From CAZNMF01 sp035547155 (GTDB lineage Bacteria > Acidobacteriota > Vicinamibacteria > Vicinamibacterales > SCN-69-37): a stretch of 39,294 nucleotides of DNA. Shown here in pieces: positions 24,025 through 30,776 of this stretch. Location: the NCBI GenBank assembly GCA_035547155.1, contig DASZVJ010000123.1, positions 1 through 39,294 on the forward strand, in the 5' to 3' direction. The position numbers were made by a program, and so were the translations under genes. Under the pieces are notes generated by a model that did no database searches, was not told the DNA's origin, and saw nothing but the letters and a program-made list of their open reading frames with translations. Position 1 is the stretch's first letter, and every line of letters starts with the position of its first letter.

Positions 24025-24051
24025 TGTCGATCTGCGCCTGTCCCGTTCGTT
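24025..24051 (+). promoter_or_regulatory. Candidate ECF42-dependent promoter of the DGPF-sigma operon
   Basis: TGTCGA at 24025-24030 equals the -35 consensus I recall for ECF42-type sigma factors. CGTT at 24048-24051, after a 17-base spacer, is a near match to the recalled -10 core CG(A/T)C. The site lies 35 bases before the DGPF gene start, as expected for an autoregulated ECF module. Confidence 0.45.
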
Positions 24052-24085
24052 TAGAGCGTGACTGGCAACCAGAAAGGACGCACCG

Positions 24086-24439
24086 ATGGCTCACTACCTG
24101 CTCAGCATCTACCAACCCGACGGCCCGCCGCCGCCACGCGAACGTCTCGAGCCGATCATGCGGGACGTCGCGGCCGTGCGCGACGAGATGACCGCCGCCG
24201 GCGCCTGGGTGTTCACCGCGCGCCTCCATCCCGCGAGCACGGCGACCGTCGTGCGCACCAAGGGCGACGACGTGCTCATGACCGACGGGCCGTTCGTCGA
24301 AGGCAAGGAGCACGTCGGCGGCTTCTGCCTCATCGAGGCGGCCGATCTCGACGCAGCGCTCGCGTGGGCCGGCAAGCTCGCGCGCGCGACGACGCTGCCG
24401 ATCGAAGTGCGACCGGCGCTCGACGGAGATCCGCGCTGA
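24086..24439 (+). CDS. DGPF/YCII-family protein, partner of the ECF42 sigma factor
   Basis: The product of 117 residues is a small ferredoxin-like YCII fold. The diagnostic DGPF motif lies at residues 67-70 (LMTDGPFVEGKEHVGGFCLI). It begins MAHYLLSIYQPDG and ends with a helix-strand unit, ALAWAGKLARAT. DGPF proteins are encoded beside ECF42 sigma factors in many phyla; no anti-sigma activity has been shown for them as far as I know, and their biochemical role is open. An AAAGGA ribosome-binding site lies seven bases upstream of the ATG. The stop codon overlaps the presumed CTG start of the sigma gene. Confidence 0.93.
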   Translation: MAHYLLSIYQPDGPPPPRERLEPIMRDVAAVRDEMTAAGAWVFTARLHPASTATVVRTKGDDVLMTDGPFVEGKEHVGGFCLIEAADLDAALAWAGKLARATTLPIEVRPALDGDPR

Positions 24440-25680
24440 CGAACAGCCAGCCGTCCGTCTCGAGCGACGCCATCGCGCGCGTGTTCCGCGAGGAGTACGG
24501 CCGCGCGGTGGCGGTGCTCGTGCGCGTCTTCGGCGACATCGCGATGGCGGAGGAAGCCGTCCAGGATGCGTTCGTCGAGGCCGTCGCGCGGTGGCCGTCG
24601 TCAGGTCTGCCGCCGAGCCCGGCCGGCTGGATCATCACGACCGCACGCCGGCGCGCGATCGATCGCGTCCGTCGCGAAGCCTCACGCGACGATCGGCACG
24701 CGGAAGCGATGCGGCTGCTGCTCGATTCGTCGCCGCCGATCGAGGAGACCGACGCCGTGACCGACGATCGCCTGCGTTTGATCTTCACGTGCTGTCATCC
24801 GGCGCTCGCGCCGGCGGCGCAGGTGGCGTTGACGCTGCGCCTGCTCGGCGGATTGACGACGACGGAGATCGCGCACGCGTTTCTCGTGCCGGAGGCGACG
24901 ATGGCGCAGCGGCTCGTGCGCGCGAAGGGCAAGATCCGCGACGCGAAGATCCCGTATCGCGTGCCCGCGGTGGACGAGCTGCCGTCGCGCCTTCGCACTG
25001 TGCTCGCCGTCGTCTATCTGATCTTCAACGAAGGCTACACGGCGACGTCTGGCGAGCGGCTCGTACGCGAAGAGCTCTGCGACGAGGCGATCCGGCTCGG
25101 CCGTGTGTTGACGGCGCTGATGCCGCGAGAGCCCGAAGCGATCGGTCTCCTCGCGTTGATGCTGCTCGTCGACGCGCGGCGCGCGGCGAGGCTCGGCGCC
25201 GGCGGCGAGATGATCGTGCTGGCGGACCAGGACCGCACACGCTGGAGTCGCGCGCGCATCGAGGAAGGACAGGCGTTGGTGCGACGCTGTCTGCGAGGGA
25301 GTCGTCCTGGGCCGTATCAGATTCAGGCGGCGATCAACGCGGTCCATGGCGACGCGCGCACGGCGGCGGAGACCGACTGGCGCCAGATCCTTGCGCTCTA
25401 CGATCAGCTCGCGGCGATCGCGCCGAGTCCCATCGTGTCGCTCAATCGCGCCGTCGCCGTCGGCGAAGTCTATGGCCCGCATGCCGCACTCACGATCGTC
25501 GACGCGCTCGCGCTCGACGGCTATTACCTCTTCCACGCCATCCGCGCCGATCTGCTCCGTCGTCTCGGCCGGCTGACGGACGCGGCAGACGCCTACGACC
25601 TGGCCATCGCACGCACGGACAACGCCGCGGAACGGGCGTTCCTGCAGCAACGCCGCGCGGCTCTGCCGATGTCCCGATGA
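24436..25680 (+). CDS. ECF42-group RNA polymerase sigma factor with C-terminal TPR-like extension
   Basis: The product of about 414 residues has sigma region 2 (EEYGRAVAVLVRVFGDIAMA to PAGWIITTARRRAIDRVRRE) and region 4 (LTTTEIAHAFLVPEATMAQR). The long C-terminal extension of this group (DUF6596-like) carries the hallmark segments VVYLIFNEGYTATSG and SPIVSLNRAVAVGEVYG. It directs RNA polymerase to a small regulon, usually its own operon. The C-terminal extension is thought to control activity in place of an anti-sigma factor. There is no ATG, GTG or TTG early enough to keep region 2 whole. A CTG at 24436 overlaps the DGPF stop (CTGA) and has GGAG seven bases upstream, so I take it as the start. 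The end of the gene runs into an octamer repeat. Confidence 0.88.
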   Translation: MTNSQPSVSSDAIARVFREEYGRAVAVLVRVFGDIAMAEEAVQDAFVEAVARWPSSGLPPSPAGWIITTARRRAIDRVRREASRDDRHAEAMRLLLDSSPPIEETDAVTDDRLRLIFTCCHPALAPAAQVALTLRLLGGLTTTEIAHAFLVPEATMAQRLVRAKGKIRDAKIPYRVPAVDELPSRLRTVLAVVYLIFNEGYTATSGERLVREELCDEAIRLGRVLTALMPREPEAIGLLALMLLVDARRAARLGAGGEMIVLADQDRTRWSRARIEEGQALVRRCLRGSRPGPYQIQAAINAVHGDARTAAETDWRQILALYDQLAAIAPSPIVSLNRAVAVGEVYGPHAALTIVDALALDGYYLFHAIRADLLRRLGRLTDAADAYDLAIARTDNAAERAFLQQRRAALPMSR

Positions 25681-25712
25681 TCCGATGACCCGATAGCCAG
25701 ATGGCGAGATGT
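25668..25712 (+). repeat. CCGATGAT-family octamer array over the sigma gene stop codon
   Basis: Units of 8 bp (CCGATGTC, CCGATGAT, CCGATGAC, CCGATAGC, CAGATGGC, GAGATGTC) begin inside the last codons of the sigma gene; one unit supplies the TGA stop. The same unit family recurs at 33827-33860 after the DUF2269 stop codon. Confidence 0.8.
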
Positions 25713-25718
25713 CTCCGC

Positions 25719-25756
25719 CCGCCGGCGACGACCAATCGTCCGATCGTCGCCGGCGG
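25719..25756. terminator. Hairpin between convergent genes
   Basis: Perfect 13-bp arms (CCGCCGGCGACGA and its complement) enclose a 12-base loop in the 87 bp between the convergent stop codons at 25680 and 25768. It is placed to serve both genes as a bidirectional terminator; neither side has a U-tract. Confidence 0.5.
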
Positions 25757-25767
25757 CGCATGATCAT

Positions 25768-26316
25768 CTATCGCCCGAGTGCCCGCCGGATGACGGCGAG
25801 ATGATGATAGCTGTGACGGACGGCGTGGTCCTCGAGCACGAACTGCGATGTCAGCGGCGCATCGTCATAGAGCGACACCGGCGCGGCGCGATCGAGATCT
25901 TCGTCGTCGAGCGCGCGAATGGCGGCTGCCGCTGCGTCGCTGTTCCGGCGCAGCAGATCGATGGCGCCGGCTTTCGACACGCCGGCGTGTTCGCTCGCGT
26001 GCGCCGCGTTCATCCGATGCACGTCGTCCATCGTGACGCCGGTGACCGGATTGCCGCCGGCGACCGTCTGCGCAAGGTGGATCTCGAGCGGATACACGCT
26101 CGCGACGTGATGGACGACGACGCCGATGGGCCGGCCGTCCTTCGGAACCGGGGTGGCCCATTCCTTCTCGGTCAACGTGGCCGCAAACGACGCCAACGCG
26201 AGCGCGCCGGCCTCCAGGCGCTGGGCCAGCAGTGCGGCGCGAGGGTTCATCACGGTGTCAGGCCCGCGCGCAGCCACCGCATTCGAAACATGTGACACGA
26301 CACTCGACATGGACAT
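25768..26316 (-). CDS. DinB-superfamily protein
   Basis: The product of 182 residues looks like a four-helix-bundle DinB/DUF664-type protein, a family of putative metal-dependent thiol transferases or hydrolases. The expected histidines appear in GVVVHHVASVYPLEIHLA and DHAVRHSYHHLAVIRRAL, positions matching the metal triad. The start at 26316 (MSMSSVVSH) has AAAGGA close upstream; the frame extends further only through low-quality sequence. It is divergent from an AraC-type regulator that may control it, and convergent with the sigma-factor gene. Substrate unknown. Confidence 0.75.
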   Translation of the reverse strand: MSMSSVVSHVSNAVAARGPDTVMNPRAALLAQRLEAGALALASFAATLTEKEWATPVPKDGRPIGVVVHHVASVYPLEIHLAQTVAGGNPVTGVTMDDVHRMNAAHASEHAGVSKAGAIDLLRRNSDAAAAAIRALDDEDLDRAAPVSLYDDAPLTSQFVLEDHAVRHSYHHLAVIRRALGR

Positions 26317-26392
26317 ATCCTTTCGGGACTTGCCGCGCGGCAGTGCGCGGCGATGCATCCACGCTACGGTGAGGTCTGCGCACGAGCCATGC

Positions 26393-26474
26393 GCGCGCGT
26401 CCGGCTTACTTTGCGTCCCGTCTGCATGCGCGGCTGTCCTGCCCGCGCGTCCGATTCACATGCCCGAGCGTCCG
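26393..26474 (+). promoter_or_regulatory. Three direct repeats, candidate AraC-type operator half-sites
   Basis: GCGCGTCCG occurs at 26393-26401 and 26445-26453, and GAGCGTCCG at 26466-26474; the last two lie in longer matching units of the form GCCCGNGCGTCCG. The starts are 52 and 21 bp apart, near whole helical turns. They lie in the divergent region between the DinB-like gene and the AraC-type regulator, the last one 18 bases before the regulator start. Confidence 0.5.
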
Positions 26475-26492
26475 TGCCTCCGGTGACCCGAC

Positions 26493-27467
26493 ATGACGGC
26501 TGACGTCCTCTCGAACGTGCTGCAGGTCGTCCGGCTGACCAGCGCGGTCTACTTCGATCTCGAGTTGAGCGCGCCGTGGGCCGCCGAAGCGCCGCCCTCA
26601 TGCGACATCGCCGGCATCGTCATGCCCGGCGCGCAGCGGGTCATCGAGTACCACCTGATTGCGCGAGGATCGTGCTGGGGGCACGCGGTTGGCCAGGAGC
26701 CGATGCGCCTGAACGAAGGCGACCTGATCGTTTTTCCGCAGGGCGACCCGCACGTGCTGTCGAGCGCGCCCGGCCTGCGCCATCCGCCCAACGTCGCGCT
26801 GTTCGAGCGTGGAACGATGCCGCTGCCGCTCTACTACGAGTTCGGCGGCGGAGGCGAGCGCACGCGTGTCGTCTGCTGCTTTCTCGGCTGCGACGATCGG
26901 CCCTACAACCCGCTGCTCGCGTCGCTGCCGCCGCTCATTCATCTGTCGGCGACGAATCCGCCGCCCGGCGTCGCCACGGCGTGGCTGCGCTCGCTGTTCG
27001 ACATCGCCGTCAGGGAATCCGCGAGCCGGCGGCCCGGCCGCGAGAACATGCTCGCGCGCGTGTCGGAGCTGATGTTCGTCGAGACGATCCGCGGCTATCT
27101 CGAAACGCTGCCCGACGCGCAGACGGGCTGGCTCGCCGGCGTTCGCGATCCCCTCGTCGGGCGCGCGTTGACGTCGCTGCACGCGGAGCCGAGACGTCCA
27201 TGGACCGTCGAACATCTCGCGCGCGACGTGGGCGCGTCGCGATCGGTGCTCGCCGAGCGATTCACGACGATGGTCGGACAGCCGCCGATGCAGTACCTGG
27301 CGCTCTGGCGCATGCAGCTCGCCTCACGCGCGATCCTCGACGGCGGCCCGATCGCCAGCGTCGCCGAGTCCGTCGGCTACGAATCCGAAGCGGCATTCAG
27401 CCGCGCGTTCAAGAAGCTGGTGGGACAATCGCCGGCGACATGGCGCAAGCAGGCCGCGGCGATGTGA
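26493..27467 (+). CDS. AraC-family transcriptional regulator with N-terminal cupin domain
   Basis: The product of 324 residues has an N-terminal cupin of the AraC_binding_6 type (about 10-190). Its segments include EYHLIARGSCWGHAV, LNEGDLIVFPQGDPHVLSS and TRVVCCFLGCDDRPYNPLL. Two helix-turn-helix motifs lie at the C-terminus (about 225-320: TVEHLARDVGASRSVLAERF and IASVAESVGYESEAAFSRAF). Regulators of this subgroup often control a neighbouring oxidoreductase or stress gene in response to a small molecule; the divergent DinB-like gene is the natural candidate here. Its stop codon is followed at once by a long G-rich octamer array. Confidence 0.92.
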   Translation: MTADVLSNVLQVVRLTSAVYFDLELSAPWAAEAPPSCDIAGIVMPGAQRVIEYHLIARGSCWGHAVGQEPMRLNEGDLIVFPQGDPHVLSSAPGLRHPPNVALFERGTMPLPLYYEFGGGGERTRVVCCFLGCDDRPYNPLLASLPPLIHLSATNPPPGVATAWLRSLFDIAVRESASRRPGRENMLARVSELMFVETIRGYLETLPDAQTGWLAGVRDPLVGRALTSLHAEPRRPWTVEHLARDVGASRSVLAERFTTMVGQPPMQYLALWRMQLASRAILDGGPIASVAESVGYESEAAFSRAFKKLVGQSPATWRKQAAAM

Positions 27468-27550
27468 CGAGGGACGAGGGAACGAGGGACGAGGGGACGA
27501 GGGGACGAGGGGACGAGGGGACCAGGGGACCAGGGGACCAGGGGACGAAG
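27468..27550 (+). repeat. Long G-rich octamer array directly after the AraC-type gene
   Basis: From the base after the TGA stop the sense strand reads units ACGAGGG, then ACGAGGGG four times, then ACCAGGGG three times. This gives ten G tracts, seven of them four bases long, with four-base loops. It is the strongest G-quadruplex candidate in the window. Confidence 0.9.
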
Positions 27551-27565
27551 GACAGATCGTGACGT

Positions 27566-27636
27566 CGTATCGCGCTATCTCGCTAACGCGCTAACGCACT
27601 ATCTGGTATCGCGCCATCGGCCTAGCGCGCTATCTG
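27566..27636 (-). repeat. GATAGCGC-family octamer array around the glutamine amidotransferase stop codon
   Basis: On the minus strand the last codons and the region after the TAG read in units of 8 bp: CAGATAGC, then GATAGTGC, GTTAGCGC, GTTAGCGA, GATAGCGC. It faces the G-rich array of the convergent gene, so each gene end carries its own distinct array. Confidence 0.75.
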
Positions 27637-28323
27637 CTCCAACCATTCCGTGACGCAGGCCCGTCCAGCCGCGCCCGCTGTCGCGCCGAACCGAGCCGCG
27701 TCTTCGCGCAACTGCCGGACGGACAGTCCGCGCACGCCCCCGATCTCGACGGTGTGGCCGATCACCCAACGATCGATCGTGCGGCCGTCGGCTTCGGGAT
27801 GGAACTGACACGCGAGCGCGTGCGTGCCGATCGCGAACGCCTGGTTCGGACAAATCGCCGTCGACGCGAGACGATCGGCGCCAGGCGGCATGTCGAACGC
27901 GTCGCCGTGCCAGTGCAGCAGCGGCACTCCGTCGAAATGGCGAAGCGGGCTGCGGCGGCCGGCATCGGTGAGATCGATCGGCGCCCAGCCGATCTCCTTG
28001 CGCGGACCGGGGCTGACACGCGCGCCGAGCGCGTGCGCCATGAGCTGCGCACCGAGACAGATGCCGAGCGTCGGCGCGGCGGCCTGCAACCGCGCGCGCA
28101 GCGTCGCGATCTCGACCTCGAGAAACGGATAGTCGGCCGTGTCGTTGACGCCAATCGGCGCGCCGAGGACGACGAGCAGATCGGCATCGGCGTCGCGCGG
28201 CGACGACAACGGATCGAGGCCGACGTCGAGATAACGAATCGCGTAGCCGGCGTCGGAGATCGGCGCCGCGAACACGCCGAGATCTTCAAAATGCACGTGA
28301 CGGATGACGAGAGCGGTACGCAT
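27622..28323 (-). CDS. Class I glutamine amidotransferase-like protein
   Basis: The product of 233 residues is a stand-alone GATase1 domain. Nucleophile Cys89 is in LGICLGAQLMAHALG, and His175 and Glu177 are in ACQFHPEAD; all three catalytic residues are present. Segment HWHGDAFDMPPGA is typical of the GuaA-like/YfeJ-type group that hydrolyses gamma-glutamyl amides or glutamine. No synthetase partner gene is adjacent, so the acceptor reaction is unknown. The ATG at 28323 begins the conserved first strand (RTALVIRHVHFEDLG). It is codirectional with the DUF763 gene, 54 bases downstream of it. Confidence 0.88.
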   Translation of the reverse strand: MRTALVIRHVHFEDLGVFAAPISDAGYAIRYLDVGLDPLSSPRDADADLLVVLGAPIGVNDTADYPFLEVEIATLRARLQAAAPTLGICLGAQLMAHALGARVSPGPRKEIGWAPIDLTDAGRRSPLRHFDGVPLLHWHGDAFDMPPGADRLASTAICPNQAFAIGTHALACQFHPEADGRTIDRWVIGHTVEIGGVRGLSVRQLREDAARFGATAGAAGRACVTEWLEQIAR

Positions 28324-28377
28324 GGGATGAAGAACACGCGAGCGGACGTGCCCGCGCGTGGAGGGAATTGTAGCCGA

Positions 28378-29580
28378 CTAGAACAACCGCGGCTGCGTCG
28401 GCCGCGCCGGCCGTCGATCGTCGAACACCGTGCGGCCACCGATCGACGGCGACACGCGGCGCTCGTGCGCGATCGTCGCGTCAACGTTCGCGTCAGGTGA
28501 CCGGCGTGTCTCGATCGCGCGGACGAAGCGATCGAGACGCTTCATCCCGTCGATCTTGTCGGACTCGCCTGCCTTCGCGCGCGTGAGGCTGCGGCGAAGG
28601 ACGTCGATCGTCTCGTCGTACGTCTGCAACGGCACGGGAAACGGATGGCCGTCCTTGCCGCCATGCGCGAACGAGAACCGCGCGGGATCGTCGAAGCGCG
28701 TCGGCGTGCCGTGCACGACCTCGGCGACGAGCGCCAGTGACTGCAGCGTCCGCGGGCCCAGGTTCTCGAGCAGGAGCAGCGACGCAAAGTCGCGCAGATC
28801 GCGCTCGTAGGCCATCGCGAGCACGGCACCGAGGCGCTTCGAGTCGACGTCCGCCGCGCGCACGTCGTGGTGACGCGGCATCACGAGCGTCCGCACGTCG
28901 CGCAGCACCGCGTCCGGATGCTCGTGCGCGATCGCCAGCAACGCGTCCTGTGCCGGCTTTGCGCGCGCATCGACGAGATTCTGAATCACGCCTGCATGTT
29001 CGCCGACGATGGCCGTGTGCGGCGAGGCGACGAAGTCGCGGACGCTCGCGGAGTGCCAGTGATAACGGCGCGCGGTCCGCGACGCTTCGTTCAGGCCCTG
29101 CTGCACGACGGCCCATTCACCCGTGTGGCTGAGCACGAACGTGTGCAGGTAGATCTGGAAGCCGTCCGCGATGGCGTTGTTGTCGACGCGTGCGGTCAGA
29201 CGGCTCGTGCGGACGAGCGCGTCGCCGTTGAGACCGAGTCGATCCGCCAGCGCGCGCAGCTCGTCCGGTGTCCGGCGCGAGTGCCGCCCGCGGCCGCCGC
29301 AGATGGAGACGCCGAGCTCCGATGCGCGCGGATTGAGCCCGCGCTTCAGTGCGCCCATCACCGACGTCGTGATCCCCGACGAGTGCCAGTCCATGCCCAT
29401 GACCGATCCGAGCGCCTGGAACCAGAACGGATCGCTCAGCCGCGTCAGCAGCTCGGACGTGCCGTACTCGTACACGACCGCTTCCGCGATCGCCGTCCCC
29501 AGCGTCGTCATGCGCTCCGCGAGCCACGCGGGCACGCGTCCGCCGTGCAGCGGCAGATCGGCGACGCCGGAACGCTTCAT
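28378..29580 (-). CDS. DUF763 family protein
   Basis: The product of 400 residues matches DUF763, found in archaea and bacteria, in length and in motifs. The opening is KRSGVADLPLHGGRVPAWL. Further segments are DPFWFQALGSVMGMDWHSSG, VSICGGRGRHSRRTPDE, RTSRLTARVDNNAIADGFQI, LLLENLGPRTLQSLALVAEV, and FSFAHGGKDGHPFPVP. Conserved His, Asp and Lys residues and the helix-hairpin-helix-like ENLGPRTLQSLA suggest a nucleic-acid enzyme, but no activity is established to my knowledge. There is no membrane segment. The start is supported by the family N-terminus; a heptamer array lies in its upstream region. Confidence 0.88.
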   Translation of the reverse strand: MKRSGVADLPLHGGRVPAWLAERMTTLGTAIAEAVVYEYGTSELLTRLSDPFWFQALGSVMGMDWHSSGITTSVMGALKRGLNPRASELGVSICGGRGRHSRRTPDELRALADRLGLNGDALVRTSRLTARVDNNAIADGFQIYLHTFVLSHTGEWAVVQQGLNEASRTARRYHWHSASVRDFVASPHTAIVGEHAGVIQNLVDARAKPAQDALLAIAHEHPDAVLRDVRTLVMPRHHDVRAADVDSKRLGAVLAMAYERDLRDFASLLLLENLGPRTLQSLALVAEVVHGTPTRFDDPARFSFAHGGKDGHPFPVPLQTYDETIDVLRRSLTRAKAGESDKIDGMKRLDRFVRAIETRRSPDANVDATIAHERRVSPSIGGRTVFDDRRPARPTQPRLF

Positions 29581-29595
29581 ACAAGCATTGTTATC

Positions 29596-29635
29596 CGAAG
29601 TTCAAAGTTCGCAGTTCGAAGTTCGAAGTTCGAAA
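29596..29635 (-). repeat. GAACTTC-family heptamer array after the truncated permease
   Basis: The minus strand reads GAACTTC, GAACTTC, GAACTGC, GAACTTT, GAACTTC, starting about 20 bases after the permease-fragment stop codon and reaching the DUF763 upstream region. Confidence 0.8.
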
Positions 29636-29655
29636 TATGCCTTTCTCACAGATCT

Positions 29656-30141
29656 CTAAGCGCGACGTTGGGACAGCCAGTCGCTGATGATCGCGACCGG
29701 CTCGCTGCCCTGCGCGTGGTCGTCATCGTCGTCGATCCACCGTCCCGCCTGCGTGCGCAGGTCGAAGAGACGTGCGGCGTGGCCCGAGAGTCCCTGGATC
29801 AACACCTCGTCGGCGCGCCCTGGCACGCGCGCGACGGTCGGCGTTGCGAGTGGGCTCACGGCGCCGAGATCGACGACGGCTGACGAGCTGGCTGCAAGCG
29901 CGCGGAAGTCCGACTCGAGCAGCGGGGCCCATTCGCGCCGCTCATTTCTCTGATCGAGAACGAAGACGCCGTCGGCGCGCATGCCGGCGACCGGCTTCAG
30001 GAGCACGCCGTAGACGATGGCAAAGACGGTGGTCGTCGCGGCGACGCCGAGCGCGAGCGTCAGGACCGCGACGGCGACGAATCCCGGCGCACGCCGGCAC
30101 GCGCGCCAGGCGTCGCGAACATCCAGCCGCAGATCGGTCAT
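29656..30141 (-). pseudogene. Truncated ADOP/MacB-type ABC permease, N-terminal fragment only
   Basis: The 161 residues begin as a normal ADOP permease (LRLDVRDAWRACRRAPGFVA, then one membrane helix VAVAVLTLALGVAATTTVFA). They continue into the extracytoplasmic MacB_PCD domain (RVPGRADEVLIQGLSGHAAR). They stop just after VAIISDWLSQRRA, where family members go on for some 600 more residues. Three of the four usual helix groups and both FtsX domains are missing. The break is followed by a heptamer array. A functional short form cannot be excluded, since start and frame are intact, but a truncated gene is more likely. It also lacks the PadR-type N-terminal extension of the complete copy encoded upstream at 30777. 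Confidence 0.8.
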
Positions 30142-30160
30142 GCGCGAAGCGACGTGTGCG

Positions 30161-30715
30161 TCAGCGCCGGAACATCTGTCCGAGCATCCCCATCAGTCCG
30201 CCGGCAGCCGAAGTGCCGCCGCCCGCGCCGCCGCCGAGCATCGGTGCAAGCATGTCGAGCAGGCCTCCACCGCCGAGCTGCGCCGTGTTCGGGTTGAACG
30301 ACGAGGAGGACGCGTGCTGACTGAGCGCGCCCATCGCGAGCGACGCGACGAGCGGCAGCATCTTCTTGAGGACGTCGGCGCCGATGCCGGTCTGCGAGGC
30401 TGCTGCCGCCGCGACCTGACGGCTCACGTCCTTGCTGCCCAGCACGTGCCCAAGGATCCCGTTGCCATCGTCGGTCGCGCCCGCGAGGCTTGCCGGATTG
30501 TTGAGATATTCCTGATGGCCGCCGCCAGCGAGCGCGCCGAGCAGGCTGTCGAGCCCACCGGGCTGCGACGCATTGTGCGCAATGCCGCCGGCGAGCGCCG
30601 GCAGCAGTTGCTGAAGCGCGGAGACCGTCTGATCACGATCGAGCCCGACGTGCTGTCCTAACTGATCGACGGCCTGTCCGCCTTGCGCGTTGAGAATCGT
30701 CTGCAGCAGATCCAT
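30161..30715 (-). CDS. DUF937 (YidB-like) family protein
   Basis: The product of 184 residues is a soluble, Ala/Gly-rich helical protein typical of DUF937. Motifs are MDLLQTILNAQGGQAVDQLG, VSALQQLLPALAGGIAHN, ILGHVLGSKDVSRQVAAAAA and LKKMLPLVASLAMGAL. A glycine-rich tail ends GLMGMLGQMFRR. Homologues are widespread and uncharacterised; they may bind polymers or form assemblies. The start has CGGAG seven bases upstream. It lies 61 bases downstream of the ADOP permease and 19 bases upstream of the truncated permease, in the same direction. Confidence 0.85.
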   Translation of the reverse strand: MDLLQTILNAQGGQAVDQLGQHVGLDRDQTVSALQQLLPALAGGIAHNASQPGGLDSLLGALAGGGHQEYLNNPASLAGATDDGNGILGHVLGSKDVSRQVAAAAASQTGIGADVLKKMLPLVASLAMGALSQHASSSSFNPNTAQLGGGGLLDMLAPMLGGGAGGGTSAAGGLMGMLGQMFRR

Positions 30716-30776
30716 GTGACGCTCCGTGGGAATGGGAGGGGGCGGACCATCCTACTCCCGTTTGTGCGCGAGGGGG

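Noticed and set aside
23996..24085. Anti-sigma factor gene beside the ECF sigma factor
   Set aside because: The neighbours are membrane proteins with a cysteine knuckle, not a ZAS-type anti-sigma domain (no H-x3-C-x2-C), and a hairpin separates them from the sigma operon. ECF42 factors normally lack an anti-sigma partner.
27468..27550. CRISPR array
   Set aside because: Units are 8 bp with no spacers, and no cas genes are present. The 7-bp arrays fail for the same reason.
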